Translations under genes and position numbers: made by a program
Shown: positions 22,901-30,693 of the stretch, one piece after another
Position numbering within the stretch: the first letter of the stretch is position 1
Layout: the number at the start of each line of letters is the position of its first letter
Notes under the pieces: generated by a model
What the model saw: the letters and a program-made list of their open reading frames with translations, nothing else
What the model was told of the DNA's origin: nothing
Databases searched by the model: none
Assembly: GCA_014607495.2 (NCBI GenBank)
Contig: CP053157.1
Span: 6,758,001-6,822,000, forward strand
Direction of reading: 5' to 3'
From: Carposina sasakii
Lineage: Eukaryota; Arthropoda; Insecta; Lepidoptera; Carposinidae
DNA: 64,000 bases

Positions 22901-25258
22901 GCCGTACTGCTAGCAAAATATTGCAAGTTTTAAGTAGAATTAATTTAAACTCAATTTTAGTTTATTAAATGTATCGACAACCTCCGATTTTACTCTAGCT
23001 GTGTTAGGAGCCGATTTTTCCAATGTTTACGTAGATGTCTCAGCTAATAAATAAAGCCCACTTTCACCAAATGCGTAATCCTAGATTAATTTTATCCACG
23101 AATATATATTTAATAAGAGACAGGTTTTATACTAATCTGCAGTAGTTTAAGTCTAGTTAGTGGTTGTTTTTAATCGTAGCTCAGTTACTTCCTTGTTAGG
23201 TCAAGCTTGAAAAACTGGGTTTCGTTTATTGCGCTCGAAATGACTCGACTTTATAGCTTAGCTGGCATAAGTCGAAAGCATTTAACGCATTTAAGTAGCT
23301 ATATAAATTACTGTAGTACCTATCCGACGTGCAGTAAACTTAAAGTTTTATAAGAGGTGCATTAAATGTTGATTTGAATTTCCGTGTACGTTAGCAAAAG
23401 GTGATTATCTAAAGTGCAAAAGGATTTCGCATATTTGATGTTTGCCTTTTGTATTGTTATGCTTTTTAGAAATAGTTACCATTAATTGACAGGTAATGGT
23501 CAGTATCTTGCTATTTTATTGATGATAAATTTGTTTATATTATCACGTAATATGCCAACTCCATACACAAATTCCCAAATCACTTACGGCCAATTTTAAT
23601 ACTAGAGATGATAAGGAATCTCTGATTTAAAAAAATCCATATTGAAATTTTGTATGAAAACAATTGAAGGTTTAATCTGAAATATGCAAAAAATCTGTCG
23701 ACATCGGTTATTGAAATTGACTGTTAGAGGCACAAGATCAGATGTTTATTCTACAACGTTTATGACATATGACCATAGCCGAGTAGTTTTGCAATGTATC
23801 CATCCATAGATACACATCGGGCAAAAATGACTTAATTTCGAGTTCAAAATTTTGTCCAAAGGTTCTTGATAGTGGGCTATAATACATTTCCCTCAAGCAC
23901 GAATTTTATGATAATCTTATAACGCTATTGTCACGCAAGCAAAATGTATCAGAGGGGTAAGCACGAACCTCTCGATAGTTTTTAACGCTAGCGTCAAACT
24001 GTCAATTCCCATAGATTTTGCTAGCGAGTCGCTAGCGTTACGCCGCGTAAAAAGGTTCGTGCTTACCCCACAGATTTAACAATGTCACGATTACGTTAAG
24101 AGCCGTCAAAACTTCCTGCTTGCTTGGATCAGACTGGTATCTTAGAAATCCCACTAGTAACGGTCAATTTCTATACGAGAGATCAAAAAGAATCTCGAAT
24201 TCTTTTATTCCTAATTTGAAATTTTGTATGAAAACAATTGAAGATTAAATCTGAGATATGCAAAAAATCTCTCAAGATCAGTTATAGAAATTGGCGGTTA
24301 GTCTTCTTTTTCGCGAATAAAAAGTGTCCTACTGTTGCTGTAAAGTGGGAATTAACCAAGTTTTTTTAAAATGAAATACTTATTTTCCATTTCAGTTCCT
24401 TTCAAGAGTACCTGGCATGTTCGGAGCGTACGGTGCAAAAGACGTGCGGCGACGAAGCCGCTCTATTCACAAGCGCTTTCTTAAAGAAAATGGCGTCTAA
24501 TATAATAAAGGTATTTAGTTTGTACCCTTTATTTCCTCATTGCCGTTTGCTTCCGCAGCAAACCACGGTTTTATTTAGTTATTAATTGCCAACCACGCAG
24601 CCTACCACACTCTAATTTGAGGAAAGTGACTGTAATTTTTAAGATTTCCATTTTACATTATAATACAGTCACGCCCAAAAACCTCTTCCCCTTAAGGGGT
24701 AAACATAAGTATTTATTTTACACACCATTATTCACCAGTTAGCCTGTAAATACCTTAGTCGACTCTTACGGTATGCACGGAAGATGCAGCTGATGTATTC
24801 TAATGAAGCTCCGCATTAGCATAAGGCAGATTACATTTCATAAAATAAATAAATATTCACACACTACTCAACACATTAACCTAGTCCCACATTAAGACCC
24901 CTAAGGTCTTGTGTCGTGGGTACTAAGCAACGGTATATAAATATATAGTTAAGTATAGAAACATCCATGACTCGAAACAAACATCGATATTCATCATATC
25001 AATGTTTGCACCTACCGGGATTCGAACCCAGGACATATGGCGTCGCAAGCAGGGTCACTACCTACTAGACCAATCGGCCGTCATTTCATGCCTATTATAA
25101 TATTCCGTTCACAGAACTTCTGCTTAGAATACCGAGGTCAAGAATGCAGTAAGCCAGACAGCGCAATAAACCACAGACAGAGCCTCGCTGTACTAGGATC
25201 CACTGTGCTCGTGCATCTGGGTATAGCATACGTCACCGGTCACCTAGCCAACACGTAA
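3480..25258 (+). CDS. Five-exon gene for a 247-residue cysteine-rich secreted (possibly surface-anchored) protein
   Basis: The coding sequence joins 3480-3516, 16377-16503, 18823-19143, 24396-24510 and 25115-25258 (744 nt with stop). All four introns have GT-AG ends and the phases fit at every junction. Residues 1-14 form a signal peptide (hydrophobic core FLCILLFLTTVV). The mature part carries 14 cysteines at about 19, 29, 54, 63, 71, 95, 110, 121, 161, 162, 170, 179, 203 and 211, an even number as expected for disulphides. The CC pair at 161-162 is followed by SFQEYLACSE. Residues 224-241 are hydrophobic with a short polar end (HLANT), which could be a GPI signal or a membrane anchor. I do not recognise the exact family. 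The spaced-cysteine helical pattern resembles insect 27-kDa hemolymph-glycoprotein-like and nematode DUF19-type secreted proteins, but that is only a likeness. A candidate AATAAA lies at 25599-25604. No promoter was identified. Confidence 0.8.
3887..4100 (+). mobile_element. Possible LTR remnant
   Basis: Starts with tgttacgaaaaattgtac, a start common to Ty3/gypsy LTRs. It has an AATAAA-like hexamer at about 3936 and a GC-rich block around 3980-4080 (gtagcgcccggtggtgggcg). No matching second LTR or target duplication was found, so this is tentative. Confidence 0.25.
4165..4272. repeat. Degenerate short repeat with attaccgc core
   Basis: The words aacattaccgga, ttttactaatgattaccgct, ttttactaaaaattaccgc and catactaaatattgccgc follow each other at roughly 20-25 bp spacing. 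This looks like a decayed tandem repeat. No further copies were found in the window. Confidence 0.4.
4745..5049 (+). mobile_element. Helitron-like non-autonomous element
   Basis: It starts TCcgtgtcactgtg after an A and ends gggtctgCTAG before a T. Eight bases before CTAG is a hairpin (gccac at 5020-5024, gtggc at 5033-5037). These are the three structural hallmarks of Helitrons: 5' TC, 3' hairpin plus CTRR, and insertion between A and T. The 305-bp element contains a (TA)n run and no Rep/helicase gene. Confidence 0.65.
4875..4943. repeat. (TA)n microsatellite
   Basis: An uninterrupted alternating TA run of about 34 units lies inside the Helitron-like element. Perfect runs of this length are prone to cruciform formation and length polymorphism. 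Confidence 0.95.
5050..7118. other. Intron 1 sequence, nothing recognised
   Basis: AT-rich DNA without exon-like blocks. The minus-strand open frames at 5408-5620 and 6569-6760 show no domain and no splice context. Treat as noncoding. Confidence 0.5.
7119..7300 (+). mobile_element. tRNA-headed SINE-like repeat (family D), copy 1
   Basis: The head cccggtggcttagtggttag … gtgggttcgattcccaccc has A- and B-box sequences. The preceding 75 bp (gtgtatagctatcggg…) and following ttccattt…tttattaata are shared with copy 2 at 38884-39048. The repeat therefore extends beyond the tRNA-like part. Confidence 0.7.
7870..8990 (+). mobile_element. Degenerate TE carrying an internal minisatellite
   Basis: The left edge carries the lepidopteran TE motif gatttcgtccgcgtgga. 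After the tandem array the sequence continues aaatttcaaggagattggtt … caacagacaagcttactttc, the usual 3' part of such elements. The array is therefore best seen as expansion of a short TE segment. Confidence 0.55.
7882..8855. repeat. 43-bp minisatellite, about 23 units
   Basis: The unit is cgatttcgt(a/c)(c/a)gcgtgga…ctacagaaggcctagtcctttcta. Measured spacing of gcgtgg is 43 bp. Units differ mainly at the triplet after cgt (acg, cag or ccg). The ccg type, matching the ancestral TE motif, sits in the outermost units. A run of variants (ggtctag then ggcatag then acg) is repeated five units apart. Open frames across it (8495-8728) arise because 43 is not a multiple of 3 and the unit lacks stops. 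Confidence 0.95.
8991..9965. other. Intron 1 sequence, nothing recognised
   Basis: AT-rich, no exon-like or repeat structure that I can name. Confidence 0.45.
9966..10172 (+). mobile_element. Repeat family C copy
   Basis: Shares ctgcaggatcataagggaga, catagcggggacagatg, ggagatgcagctgat and gaagccccgcatcaata with the other family C copies, in the same order. It is flanked by AT-rich DNA. Confidence 0.7.
10173..10866. other. Intron 1 sequence, nothing recognised
   Basis: AT-rich. A short GC-richer word near 10540 (gccgtcggcgaaactgacgg) is a small imperfect palindrome. No gene. Confidence 0.4.
10875..11066. mobile_element. Non-autonomous hAT-type MITE with 8-bp target duplication
   Basis: Terminal inverted repeats caggggtccccaaact and actttgggaacccctg are flanked on both sides by atttacgt (10867-10874 and 11067-11074). 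An 8-bp duplication and CAGGGG ends are diagnostic of the hAT superfamily. The 192-bp element has an internal hairpin (aacgacgtgtaggggg … cctcctacacgtcgtt) and no coding capacity. Confidence 0.9.
11075..11158 (-). mobile_element. Repeat family C fragment (minus)
   Basis: Reads on the minus strand acggctgttcccgaaatggg … catagcggggatag, matching the 5' part of family C. It directly follows the hAT MITE. The MITE target site atttacgt may lie in this repeat or immediately before it. Confidence 0.6.
11160..12120. other. Intron 1 sequence, nothing recognised
   Basis: AT-rich. Open frames at 11294-11485 (-) and 11983-12180 (+) are uninformative, and the latter runs into a LINE tail. Confidence 0.4.
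12121..12222 (+). mobile_element. LINE 3' end fragment
   Basis: ggttggctggaagaaatctc … gataagctcgcctttgtac … caataaagatattc is the + strand equivalent of the tail at 666-772 and ends with a polyadenylation-like caataaag. Confidence 0.6.
12199..12239. repeat. Perfect 19-bp-arm palindrome
   Basis: tttctttgtacaataaaga is followed by tat and its exact complement. It occurs exactly at the LINE 3' terminus, as if the last bases had been copied back in inverse orientation. Confidence 0.95.
12240..15161. other. Intron 1 sequence with unexplained GC-richer blocks
   Basis: Mostly AT-rich. The blocks 12774-12930 (accggtttattcgatcgcct) and 13800-14130 (ggagcccagcgatactccg, cgtgaaagatcgtggtggg) stand out in composition from the surroundings. 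I find no convincing exon boundaries or homology, so they could be regulatory or old TE sequence. The rest shows nothing. Confidence 0.4.
15169..15440. mobile_element. 272-bp fold-back element with 7-bp target duplication
   Basis: Nearly the whole element is one inverted repeat: catagaggaata…ggtgcctcacaattccagtc on the left mirrors gactggaattgtgaggcacc…tattcctctatg on the right, meeting at about 15300. Flanking ctaccgt at 15162-15168 and 15441-15447 marks insertion as a mobile unit. There is no coding capacity. If intron 1 is transcribed, the RNA would fold into a long hairpin. Confidence 0.85.
15448..16376. other. Intron 1 3' end, nothing recognised
   Basis: AT-rich up to the exon 2 acceptor. 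The open frame at 15749-16030 has no splice signals or recognisable motif. Confidence 0.45.
16377..16503 (+). CDS. Coding exon 2
   Basis: The acceptor is cttgtccccag and the donor is cat|gtaagc. It encodes residues 14-54 plus split codons at both ends, with three cysteines (HC, KRC, KSC). The acidic/leucine-rich segment NQEEDLLKRC looks like a helix following the signal peptide. The reading frame is unambiguous once joined to exon 3, giving KSC-I-ELRAGIKC. Confidence 0.85.
16504..18822 (+). other. Intron 2 (2,319 bp)
   Basis: Contains a repeat shared with 37650-37745 (at 17198-17275) and a slightly GC-richer stretch at 17630-17850 with no clear function. The word gatcac and its complement recur at 16590-16670 (gatcacttgggtgatcat, gatcaccagcg, gggtgatcag), a small cluster of inverted words. 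No exon is seen. Confidence 0.55.
17198..17275 (-). mobile_element. SINE/LINE-type fragment
   Basis: ctcaactataccctcaaaat … gaagtggcaccatatggttc … ggcccttggtgct occurs inverted at 37660-37745. There it continues into gccttacggggtaggcag-like sequence typical of lepidopteran retroposon tails. Confidence 0.6.
18823..19143 (+). CDS. Coding exon 3 (largest)
   Basis: The acceptor is ttgttccag and the donor is ctg|gtgagt. It encodes residues 56-161 with six cysteines, including IKCIDNYTNVC, QELC, HADC and YETC. It also carries a polar, probably flexible insert (about residues 133-157, rich in N, Q, S, E, D) before TVC. Base composition is clearly more GC-rich than the flanking introns. NYT at 66-68 is a possible N-glycosylation sequon. 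Confidence 0.9.
23583..23728 (+). mobile_element. Short MITE family B, copy 1
   Basis: Ends ttacggccaattttaat and ttattgaaattgactgtta are imperfect inverted repeats. The core gaaattttgtatgaaaacaa is shared with copies at 24157-24301 and 50336-50467. This is the most diverged copy. Confidence 0.7.
23954..24069. mobile_element. Short MITE family G, copy 1
   Basis: Terminal inverted repeats ggggtaagcacgaacct and aggttcgtgcttacccc. The interior has ctcgatag and gctagcgttacgccgcgtaa. A second copy in opposite internal orientation is at 40244-40344. Confidence 0.8.
24157..24301 (+). mobile_element. Short MITE family B, copy 2
   Basis: taacggtcaatttctata … gttatagaaattggcggtta are inverted ends of a 145-bp element with the family core gaaattttgtatgaaaacaa. 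It ends 94 bp before exon 4. Confidence 0.8.
24396..24510 (+). CDS. Coding exon 4
   Basis: The acceptor is tttccatttcag and the donor is aag|gtattt, which is weaker than the others. The split codon with exon 3 makes the second cysteine of the CC pair. The exon continues SFQEYLACSERTVQKTCG and ends on a complete codon (IIK). A MITE ends at 24301, about 95 bp upstream. Confidence 0.88.
24738..24825 (+). mobile_element. Repeat family C, 3' part
   Basis: accttagtcgactcttacgg … agatgcagctgatgtattct … gaagctccgcattagcat matches the 3' half of family C. The 5' half is missing. Confidence 0.65.
24842..25081 (-). mobile_element. tRNA-derived SINE (family S), complete, with 8-bp target duplication
   Basis: On the minus strand it starts acggccgattggtctagtag, with tRNA-like A box and B box (gggttcgaatcccggtaggt). 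It continues through aaacattgat…atcgatgtttg and gggactaggttaatgtgttg, and ends in an (aaat)n tail. Flanks catttcat at 24834-24841 and 25082-25089 are a direct duplication. Other copies: 61846-62036, 62678-62851, 63834-64000. Confidence 0.85.
25115..25258 (+). CDS. Coding exon 5 (terminal)
   Basis: The acceptor is attccgttcacag. It encodes NFCLEYRGQEC, then a polar stretch, then a hydrophobic segment of about 18 residues and a five-residue end, closed by TAA at 25256-25258. The hydrophobic tail would fit a GPI-attachment signal. A SINE with target duplication lies directly upstream in intron 4. Confidence 0.88.
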   Translation, partial: NFCLEYRGQECSKPDSAINHRQSLAVLGSTVLVHLGIAYVTGHLANT

Positions 25259-28008
25259 AAATGGAGAATGAAATTCAACAGAACTGAGTTGCCAGCTAGT
25301 TTTGCAAATGAACACTTTTGCAAGTGAGTTGCCAGTAATAAGTGTCCCAGAATGTCCAATGATGCAACACTCGTGAACTATTGGAGTGTGAATAATTCAA
25401 TCGGTAGATGGGAAAGAGTTTTATTTAAAACGAGGTTAATTTGATACTATTCATTACTATTATATAGTTGCTAATTATATTTTTGTTATTGGGAAAGCGA
25501 GCTCAAATAACATGTCTATCAAAAATACCAAAGAACTTAAAACAAATATACCTACATATAATACATATAACGAAATGATCTTTCTGGTATTTTTTAATAA
25601 TAAACTGAAATATAAAAGCCTTAAAAAGACGGAAAAGTTGCCATAATTTCAATGGAAATAACTACCTTTTTCGTCATACTCGTCTCTTAAACTTAATGTC
25701 GACATTCATCTTTAACATCCATTCTTGAAAGTTATTGTTATACTTAACTATTTTTTACAGTAGACGGCAGAATAAAAATAATATTACCTACTCATAATTT
25801 ATATGATAGACGTATAGATTATTTTGGGAGGCTATTCCAATAACTTTTATATAGTTTATTTAGAATATGTTTAGAAATTCCATGTATGTAAGTATACGTT
25901 AATCTAGTAAAGATATTTAAGTGCATAGTTTGTATGTGATAATGCCTTCTTAGGTACCTACGCATATTATATGTATCTATTTGACCATTTTATTGTCAGA
26001 AGTTGTTTTTATTGCTTTTATGCTATTTTAAACATATATTCTACTGCGTAATAATCAAATCAAATAATTGATTTTGTACATAAATTCTAGTTCAAATTAT
26101 GAATATCTACTTACATTATTTAATATTTTATCATTTCTATGTATACCTAGGTATGCTCAATTGGTATGATTGATTAGTGTTTTAATAATTATTATATTTA
26201 TTGTACTTATATCTCAAACCTAGATAAAATATATACGTATTTATTTTTATTGTTTCTGTAAATATTAATTTTAGTAGGTTTTATTAATAGGCTCAGAGCA
26301 TCCTGTGATAGTGTTTAGTTTTATTATTATGGAGTCATTTATGTGAAATTTTATTAATGTTACATTCATTTTTTATTAAAATAATTTATTGGAAAGAAGG
26401 TGTAAAATACTTTCTACTAATACGTCAAATATAAATCCAAACATTTTTGTTCAACGTGATAATTGCTCATCCTCAAAAAATACAATCTTCAAATTCGTGA
26501 ATATTTAAATGAAATAATTTTCCGATAAAAAAAAACAAGAGCGTTCACCGCAATTCGTCAATTCATTTTTTATAGGAATTTCTGACGCGTAGATTGGAGT
26601 GGCTAGTAACTCGATAAAAATAACAAGCGCGCCAGATGCACTCAAAACTTTGGAAACAATTGGTGCATTAAATGATCATTTAGCAAAAAATGAGTCCACA
26701 TTTAAAATCTAGTTTACTGTTGCATGACGTAAAAAAATGCGTGCAGACGCTAAGCAACCCTTATCTTCAAGGCTATAAGGACAAAAAGACTAAGGGCATA
26801 TTTTTTCAATGGTCAGATAGCCTATCTGAAGAATAAACTTGCTGCTGTCTCTTTGTTGATTTTAGAGAAAGACAACATCAACTTTGTCTTTCAGATGAGA
26901 TACCATTATTAGACCACCGGAAAAATCGATCTTAGAGGAAAATGTCAATAACATTTCTATGATAACGGAGTTCCTATATATTTAGAGCTAGAGTCCTCAG
27001 ATGGTTATACTATTCCTAAAGTGGTAACCTTGTAACTAATCAGGTTTTATTTCAAACTTTTAAATATTGGTCACCCACCACCGGGCTGAACACCCTTCGC
27101 TGACCCACGAATTAGCCAATGAACCAGAGGCGACCACATAGCATGCAATACGTACATAAATGTTACTCCGAAAAATATGAAGCCACCTATGGCATAATCG
27201 TTAATGACGTGTACCTTATCGTTACGCTGTTGTTTGGTCACCGATTTTTTGTATATGGCTAAAATGATTTATAAATGTACCTAGAATTGAGAATTTGCTT
27301 CTTTTTGAAGTAGGATTAATATAGATTGACATACAAAATGTAGGTCTCTACGATAGGAGTTTGGGAGCCGGTGCGAGTTTCCCCCAGGTGCTTTATTTAG
27401 GCATCTATTTTAGTCTCGTCTTCCCAAATTGACGTTAGCTTACCTTGATCTTTATAAAAACGGTGATCCAATACATTTTCCTTGTTTCCCACTTACAAAT
27501 TTGTTTTTAAAAGCAATTTCCATAAAGCAAAGCTTATCAGATGATTGCCTTGAATGTAAGTCCCTATACTTATGTTATCAAACGCACTGTTTATGAAATA
27601 AATTATAACTCTTTGGAGCTTGATGTAAGTGCGTATAATCTAACTCGCTACTATCTACTATGTAGGTATGCAAAATTCGATAATTTAGTTTAACCAAATC
27701 CTATTCATTCAAACCTTATGAAGTCTGCTCTTACATAAATCTCAATTAAGTACATAAGCTAAAAGCTATTTCGTTTTGATTACACGTTGGTTGGTATGAC
27801 ATTATTAGGTATATTTGAGCTGGTGTAAGTCAATCGTAATATTGATTACTTGTATTTACCTAAATTGAAATTTTTTTGCCTAACAGATTTTTTTATCAAT
27901 ACAAGTTAAAAATTTGGCATCAAACCTTATATAGGATTATTCTCAATATTGTATTGCAATGGGTTCCTGTTAGTCGACAATATGGCCGATTCTGACTTAG
28001 ACCTAAAC
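25259..28008. other. 3' flank of the gene, no further gene seen
   Basis: Begins with the probable 3' UTR. The rest is AT-rich with many AATAAA-like words. Around 26560-26770 is a more mixed-composition stretch (gacgcgtagattggagtgg, caagcgcgccagatgcactc) without a recognisable feature. No repeat family from this window matches here. Confidence 0.5.
25599..25604 (+). terminator. Candidate polyadenylation signal AATAAA
   Basis: This is the first canonical AATAAA downstream of the stop codon, about 340 nt into the 3' region. Another lies at 25771-25776. The sequence is AT-rich and such hexamers occur by chance, so which one is used cannot be told from sequence. Confidence 0.3.
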
Positions 28009-28018
28009 TTAGTCCTAC

Positions 28019-28336
28019 CTGCACCCGTATGATGAATTTGGTGAGAGCGAGGTGTCTCACTTTTAAACGTCAAATCCACAGAGCTAAGTAATAACTAGAC
28101 AAAGGCAAGTATTTCTATAGGTACTTGGTGTGTAAAAAGGGATTGCAAACCATTTCTATCAGCCCTAATTCATTTAGTCCTGGCTCGAGAACGAGTGTTT
28201 ATTCAAATTCTTAAGTCTATTTTTTACATGCAAAGTAGGTACATACACTTAGTTTATCTAGTTATTAATAGCTCTGTGAATTTGATATTTAAAAGTGAGA
28301 CATCTCGCTCTCACCAAATTCATCATACGGGTGCTG
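28019..28336. mobile_element. MITE with about 85-bp inverted repeats and 10-bp flanking duplication
   Basis: gcacccgtatgatgaatttg…gagcgaggtgtctcac and gtgagacatctcgctc…caaattcatcatacgggtgc are inverted. Pairing continues through ccacagagct / agctctgtg and taactaga / tctagtta. Direct flanks ttagtcctac lie at 28009-28018 and 28337-28346. The superfamily is uncertain. Confidence 0.8.
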
Positions 28337-28825
28337 TTAGTCCTACATGCTGAGGATAGAGAGGAACAAACCTGACGTATTTTAAGTTTACGTCTAAGTG
28401 TGAGGGTCAGAATGAACTATAATGTTAAACTGTGACACGTAAACTGGGTTTAAGGTTGGTGCAAGTCGGTTTAGAACTTTAGAACCTCTGAATCTTATTT
28501 TTTTTTGTTGTAGTAGTAACATTTGACTCGTTATATGGAATATAAAAATATAATCGTAAAATTATTATAATAACATATCAATTACCATTATAAATAAGTC
28601 ATATTATTACTGATAGATAATGCAAAGCGTGTACATAGATGAAATAATTTTGTTTTTATATTCTACTCGTATTAATACAATTATTAGAAAATCCGTATCC
28701 ATTAGCTATGAATGAAAAAGACACGGTGTAAGAGATTATTGAATGAGAAAATAAAGAAAATGTAAGTTATTGTTTTTATTTTGTGCCTTGAATGTATAAT
28801 TATACCTGCGCTTGATCTTTCTCCG

Positions 28826-28985
28826 GTCGTGTCGGCTTTCCGTCCCATCGGACTATGAGAGTGACGAAATAGAGAGTGCGCCTGTGTTTGCGCACACACT
28901 TGTGCACTATAATATCTCCTGTGTACCTGGCCAATCTCCGTAGAGATTGGTCGCCTTGGCCGAAATACGGTCGGAGATCATCATA
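28826..28985 (+). mobile_element. SINE body, copy 2
   Basis: Matches 1849-2012 closely (ccgtcccatcggactatgag, gtttgcgcacacacttgtgc, gtagagattggtcgccttgg, tacggtcggagatcatcat). The tRNA-like head seen in copy 1 is absent, so this copy is 5' truncated. Confidence 0.8.
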
Positions 28986-28986
28986 C

Positions 28987-29538
28987 CTATAGGTATTATA
29001 TTATTTATAAGTAAGTAATTATCCATAGACGTTCTCTACACTCGATATATTATTTTATTTTGATATTTATGTATTTTAATAATAGACACCTATTATAAAC
29101 ACTGGCGGCTTGTCCTAAGGAGCGCTGGTGCGGTGCACTCCCACCCACGAAAGATTACATAGGCAATCTATATTTCTCTATATTTATAATTATCTTTTAA
29201 TTCTACTATGTTTATACAATAGTGTCTACGTGTTCGTCTCAAGTAAGTTGTAATCTTATATATCGAGTGGAGCTCTAGCGATCGCGCTCTATTCGCTGTA
29301 TTCAATGAGTGAGAAAGAGACATACCGACATAGGCCGGTGCGTGAAACAGAAGATTTCTTATAAAAAATTAGCCTTATCTGGAGCGCCGCTCACTTTAAT
29401 TCGCGTATGCGGCCACTAGAGGTCGCTTAGTCCGAGTTAGAACGCGATATGGTTGTCTTTAATGTGTTTCATTAGGTCATCTGAATTTTAACAATAGTTG
29501 GTTTGTACTTGCATTATCTCATTTGATAAGGGAGGGAA
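28987..29538. other. Intergenic, possibly another DNA-element fragment
   Basis: GC-richer words at 29100-29150 (actggcggcttgtcctaagg) and 29380-29440 (gagcgccgctcac, gcggccactagaggtcgc) suggest an old transposon, but I could not define ends. Confidence 0.35.
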
Positions 29539-29546
29539 CACCCATC

Positions 29547-29975
29547 TAGTGTTGAGTAGGACACGACTAGAAAAAGAGTTTGTAAGAGTAGCCTCTTTTT
29601 TGTCCTGAGCCAGTACAATGTCCCACTTCAAATGAGGCGAGGCGTACCTACTGACTGAACCATTTGAAGTTATTATAGTACGAAATATGCGCGCCTCCTG
29701 ACGCCTCAAATGTCAGACGCGACGTGCTTTTGTCATGGCGCCTCGCCTCGCATGGAAGACAATATATTTCTCTCTCGCTCAAAATGTCAGACGCGACGAC
29801 CGTGACGTGATCACGTGACGTGCTTGTCGTTTGTCTGCCTGCCTCACTCGACCGTTCAAGCTCGACCGCGACAAGAAAATTGAAGTAGTACAATTTAAAA
29901 TTTCGAGGCACTCTTACATTTTGATGTCATGTCCGGGACAAATGAAGTGCCTCTTGTATGTCCTACTCAACACTA
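29547..29975 (+). mobile_element. hAT-type MITE, unit 1 (429 bp)
   Basis: Terminal inverted repeat tagtgttgagtaggac / gtcctactcaacacta. The interior contains aggcgaggcgtacc, sub-repeats of gtcagacgcgacg and an acgtgatcacgt palindrome. It is nearly identical to unit 2 but lacks 266 bp at about 29738. The 23 bp to its right does not match the outer target duplication. Confidence 0.85.
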
Positions 29976-29998
29976 ATTCACTCAGTTTCCTACCAGAC

Positions 29999-30693
29999 TA
30001 GTGTTGAGTAGGACACGACTTGAAAAAGAGTTTGTAAGAGTAGCCTCTTTTTTGTCCTGAGCCAGTACAATGTCCCACTTCAAATGAGGCGAGGCGTACC
30101 TACTGACTGAACCATTTGAAGTTATTATAGTACGAAATATGCGCGCCTCCTGACGCCTCAAATGTCAGACGCGACGTGCTTTTGTCATGTCATTTGTTTG
30201 TTTAGTACAAATATTTTTAATTATAAATCTTACAAGTATAAAAAATGAATTTTATGTGTTTGTAGTAGAGATGGGTTATATTAGGTTATAACCTATACCT
30301 GTTCCTACTGCTTCTAAATATAATAATAATTCTTCTATCTACTTCAAAATCCGAAATATCAATAAAAATACAAATTAAATGGCACTGACTCTAAACAACG
30401 TTAGATTATTATTATTTGAATTTTAAATACCTATTACCTACGCGCCTCCTGGCTGGCGCCTCGCCTCGCATGGAAGACAATATATTTCTCTCTCGCTCAA
30501 AATGTCAGACGCGACGACCGTGACGTGATCACGTGACGTGCTTGTCGTTTGTCTGCCTGCCTCCCTCGACCGTTCAAGCTCGACCGCGACAAGAAAATTG
30601 AAGTAGTACAATTTAAAATTTCGAGGCACTCTTACATTTTGACGTCATGTCCGGGACAAATGAAGTGCCTCTTGTATGTCCTACTCAACACTA
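29999..30693 (+). mobile_element. hAT-type MITE, unit 2 (695 bp) with extra internal segment
   Basis: Same ends and flanking sequence as unit 1. The additional 266 bp at about 30190-30454 is AT-rich and lies where unit 1 reads gtcatggcgcct. Either unit 1 is an internal deletion derivative or unit 2 gained an insert. No ORF of note. Confidence 0.85.

Larger units (their letters stand above)
19144..24395 (+). other. Intron 3 (5,252 bp)
   Basis: The first 4.4 kb is AT-rich with no identified structure; the open frames at 20560-20766 and 21956-22288 look random. The last 800 bp holds three small MITEs, listed separately. The region 22735-22830 has a loose hairpin around cccagggggtggtc / ccaccttggatccaccc. 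Confidence 0.55.
24511..25114 (+). other. Intron 4 (604 bp), largely retroposons
   Basis: Donor gtattt, acceptor ccgttcacag. Family C (24738-24825) and a SINE (24842-25081) fill more than half. Only 33 bp, including the SINE target duplication, lie between the SINE and exon 5. Confidence 0.75.

Noticed and set aside
25037..25258. 73-codon ORF read as a whole
   Set aside because: Its first part lies in the SINE. Only 25115-25258 is exon.
28702..28899. 65-codon minus-strand ORF
   Set aside because: Overlaps the SINE body copy. No independent evidence.
29648..29911. 87-codon minus-strand ORF (and 30438-30629)
   Set aside because: Both lie in the tandem hAT MITEs and are repeated only because the MITE is duplicated.
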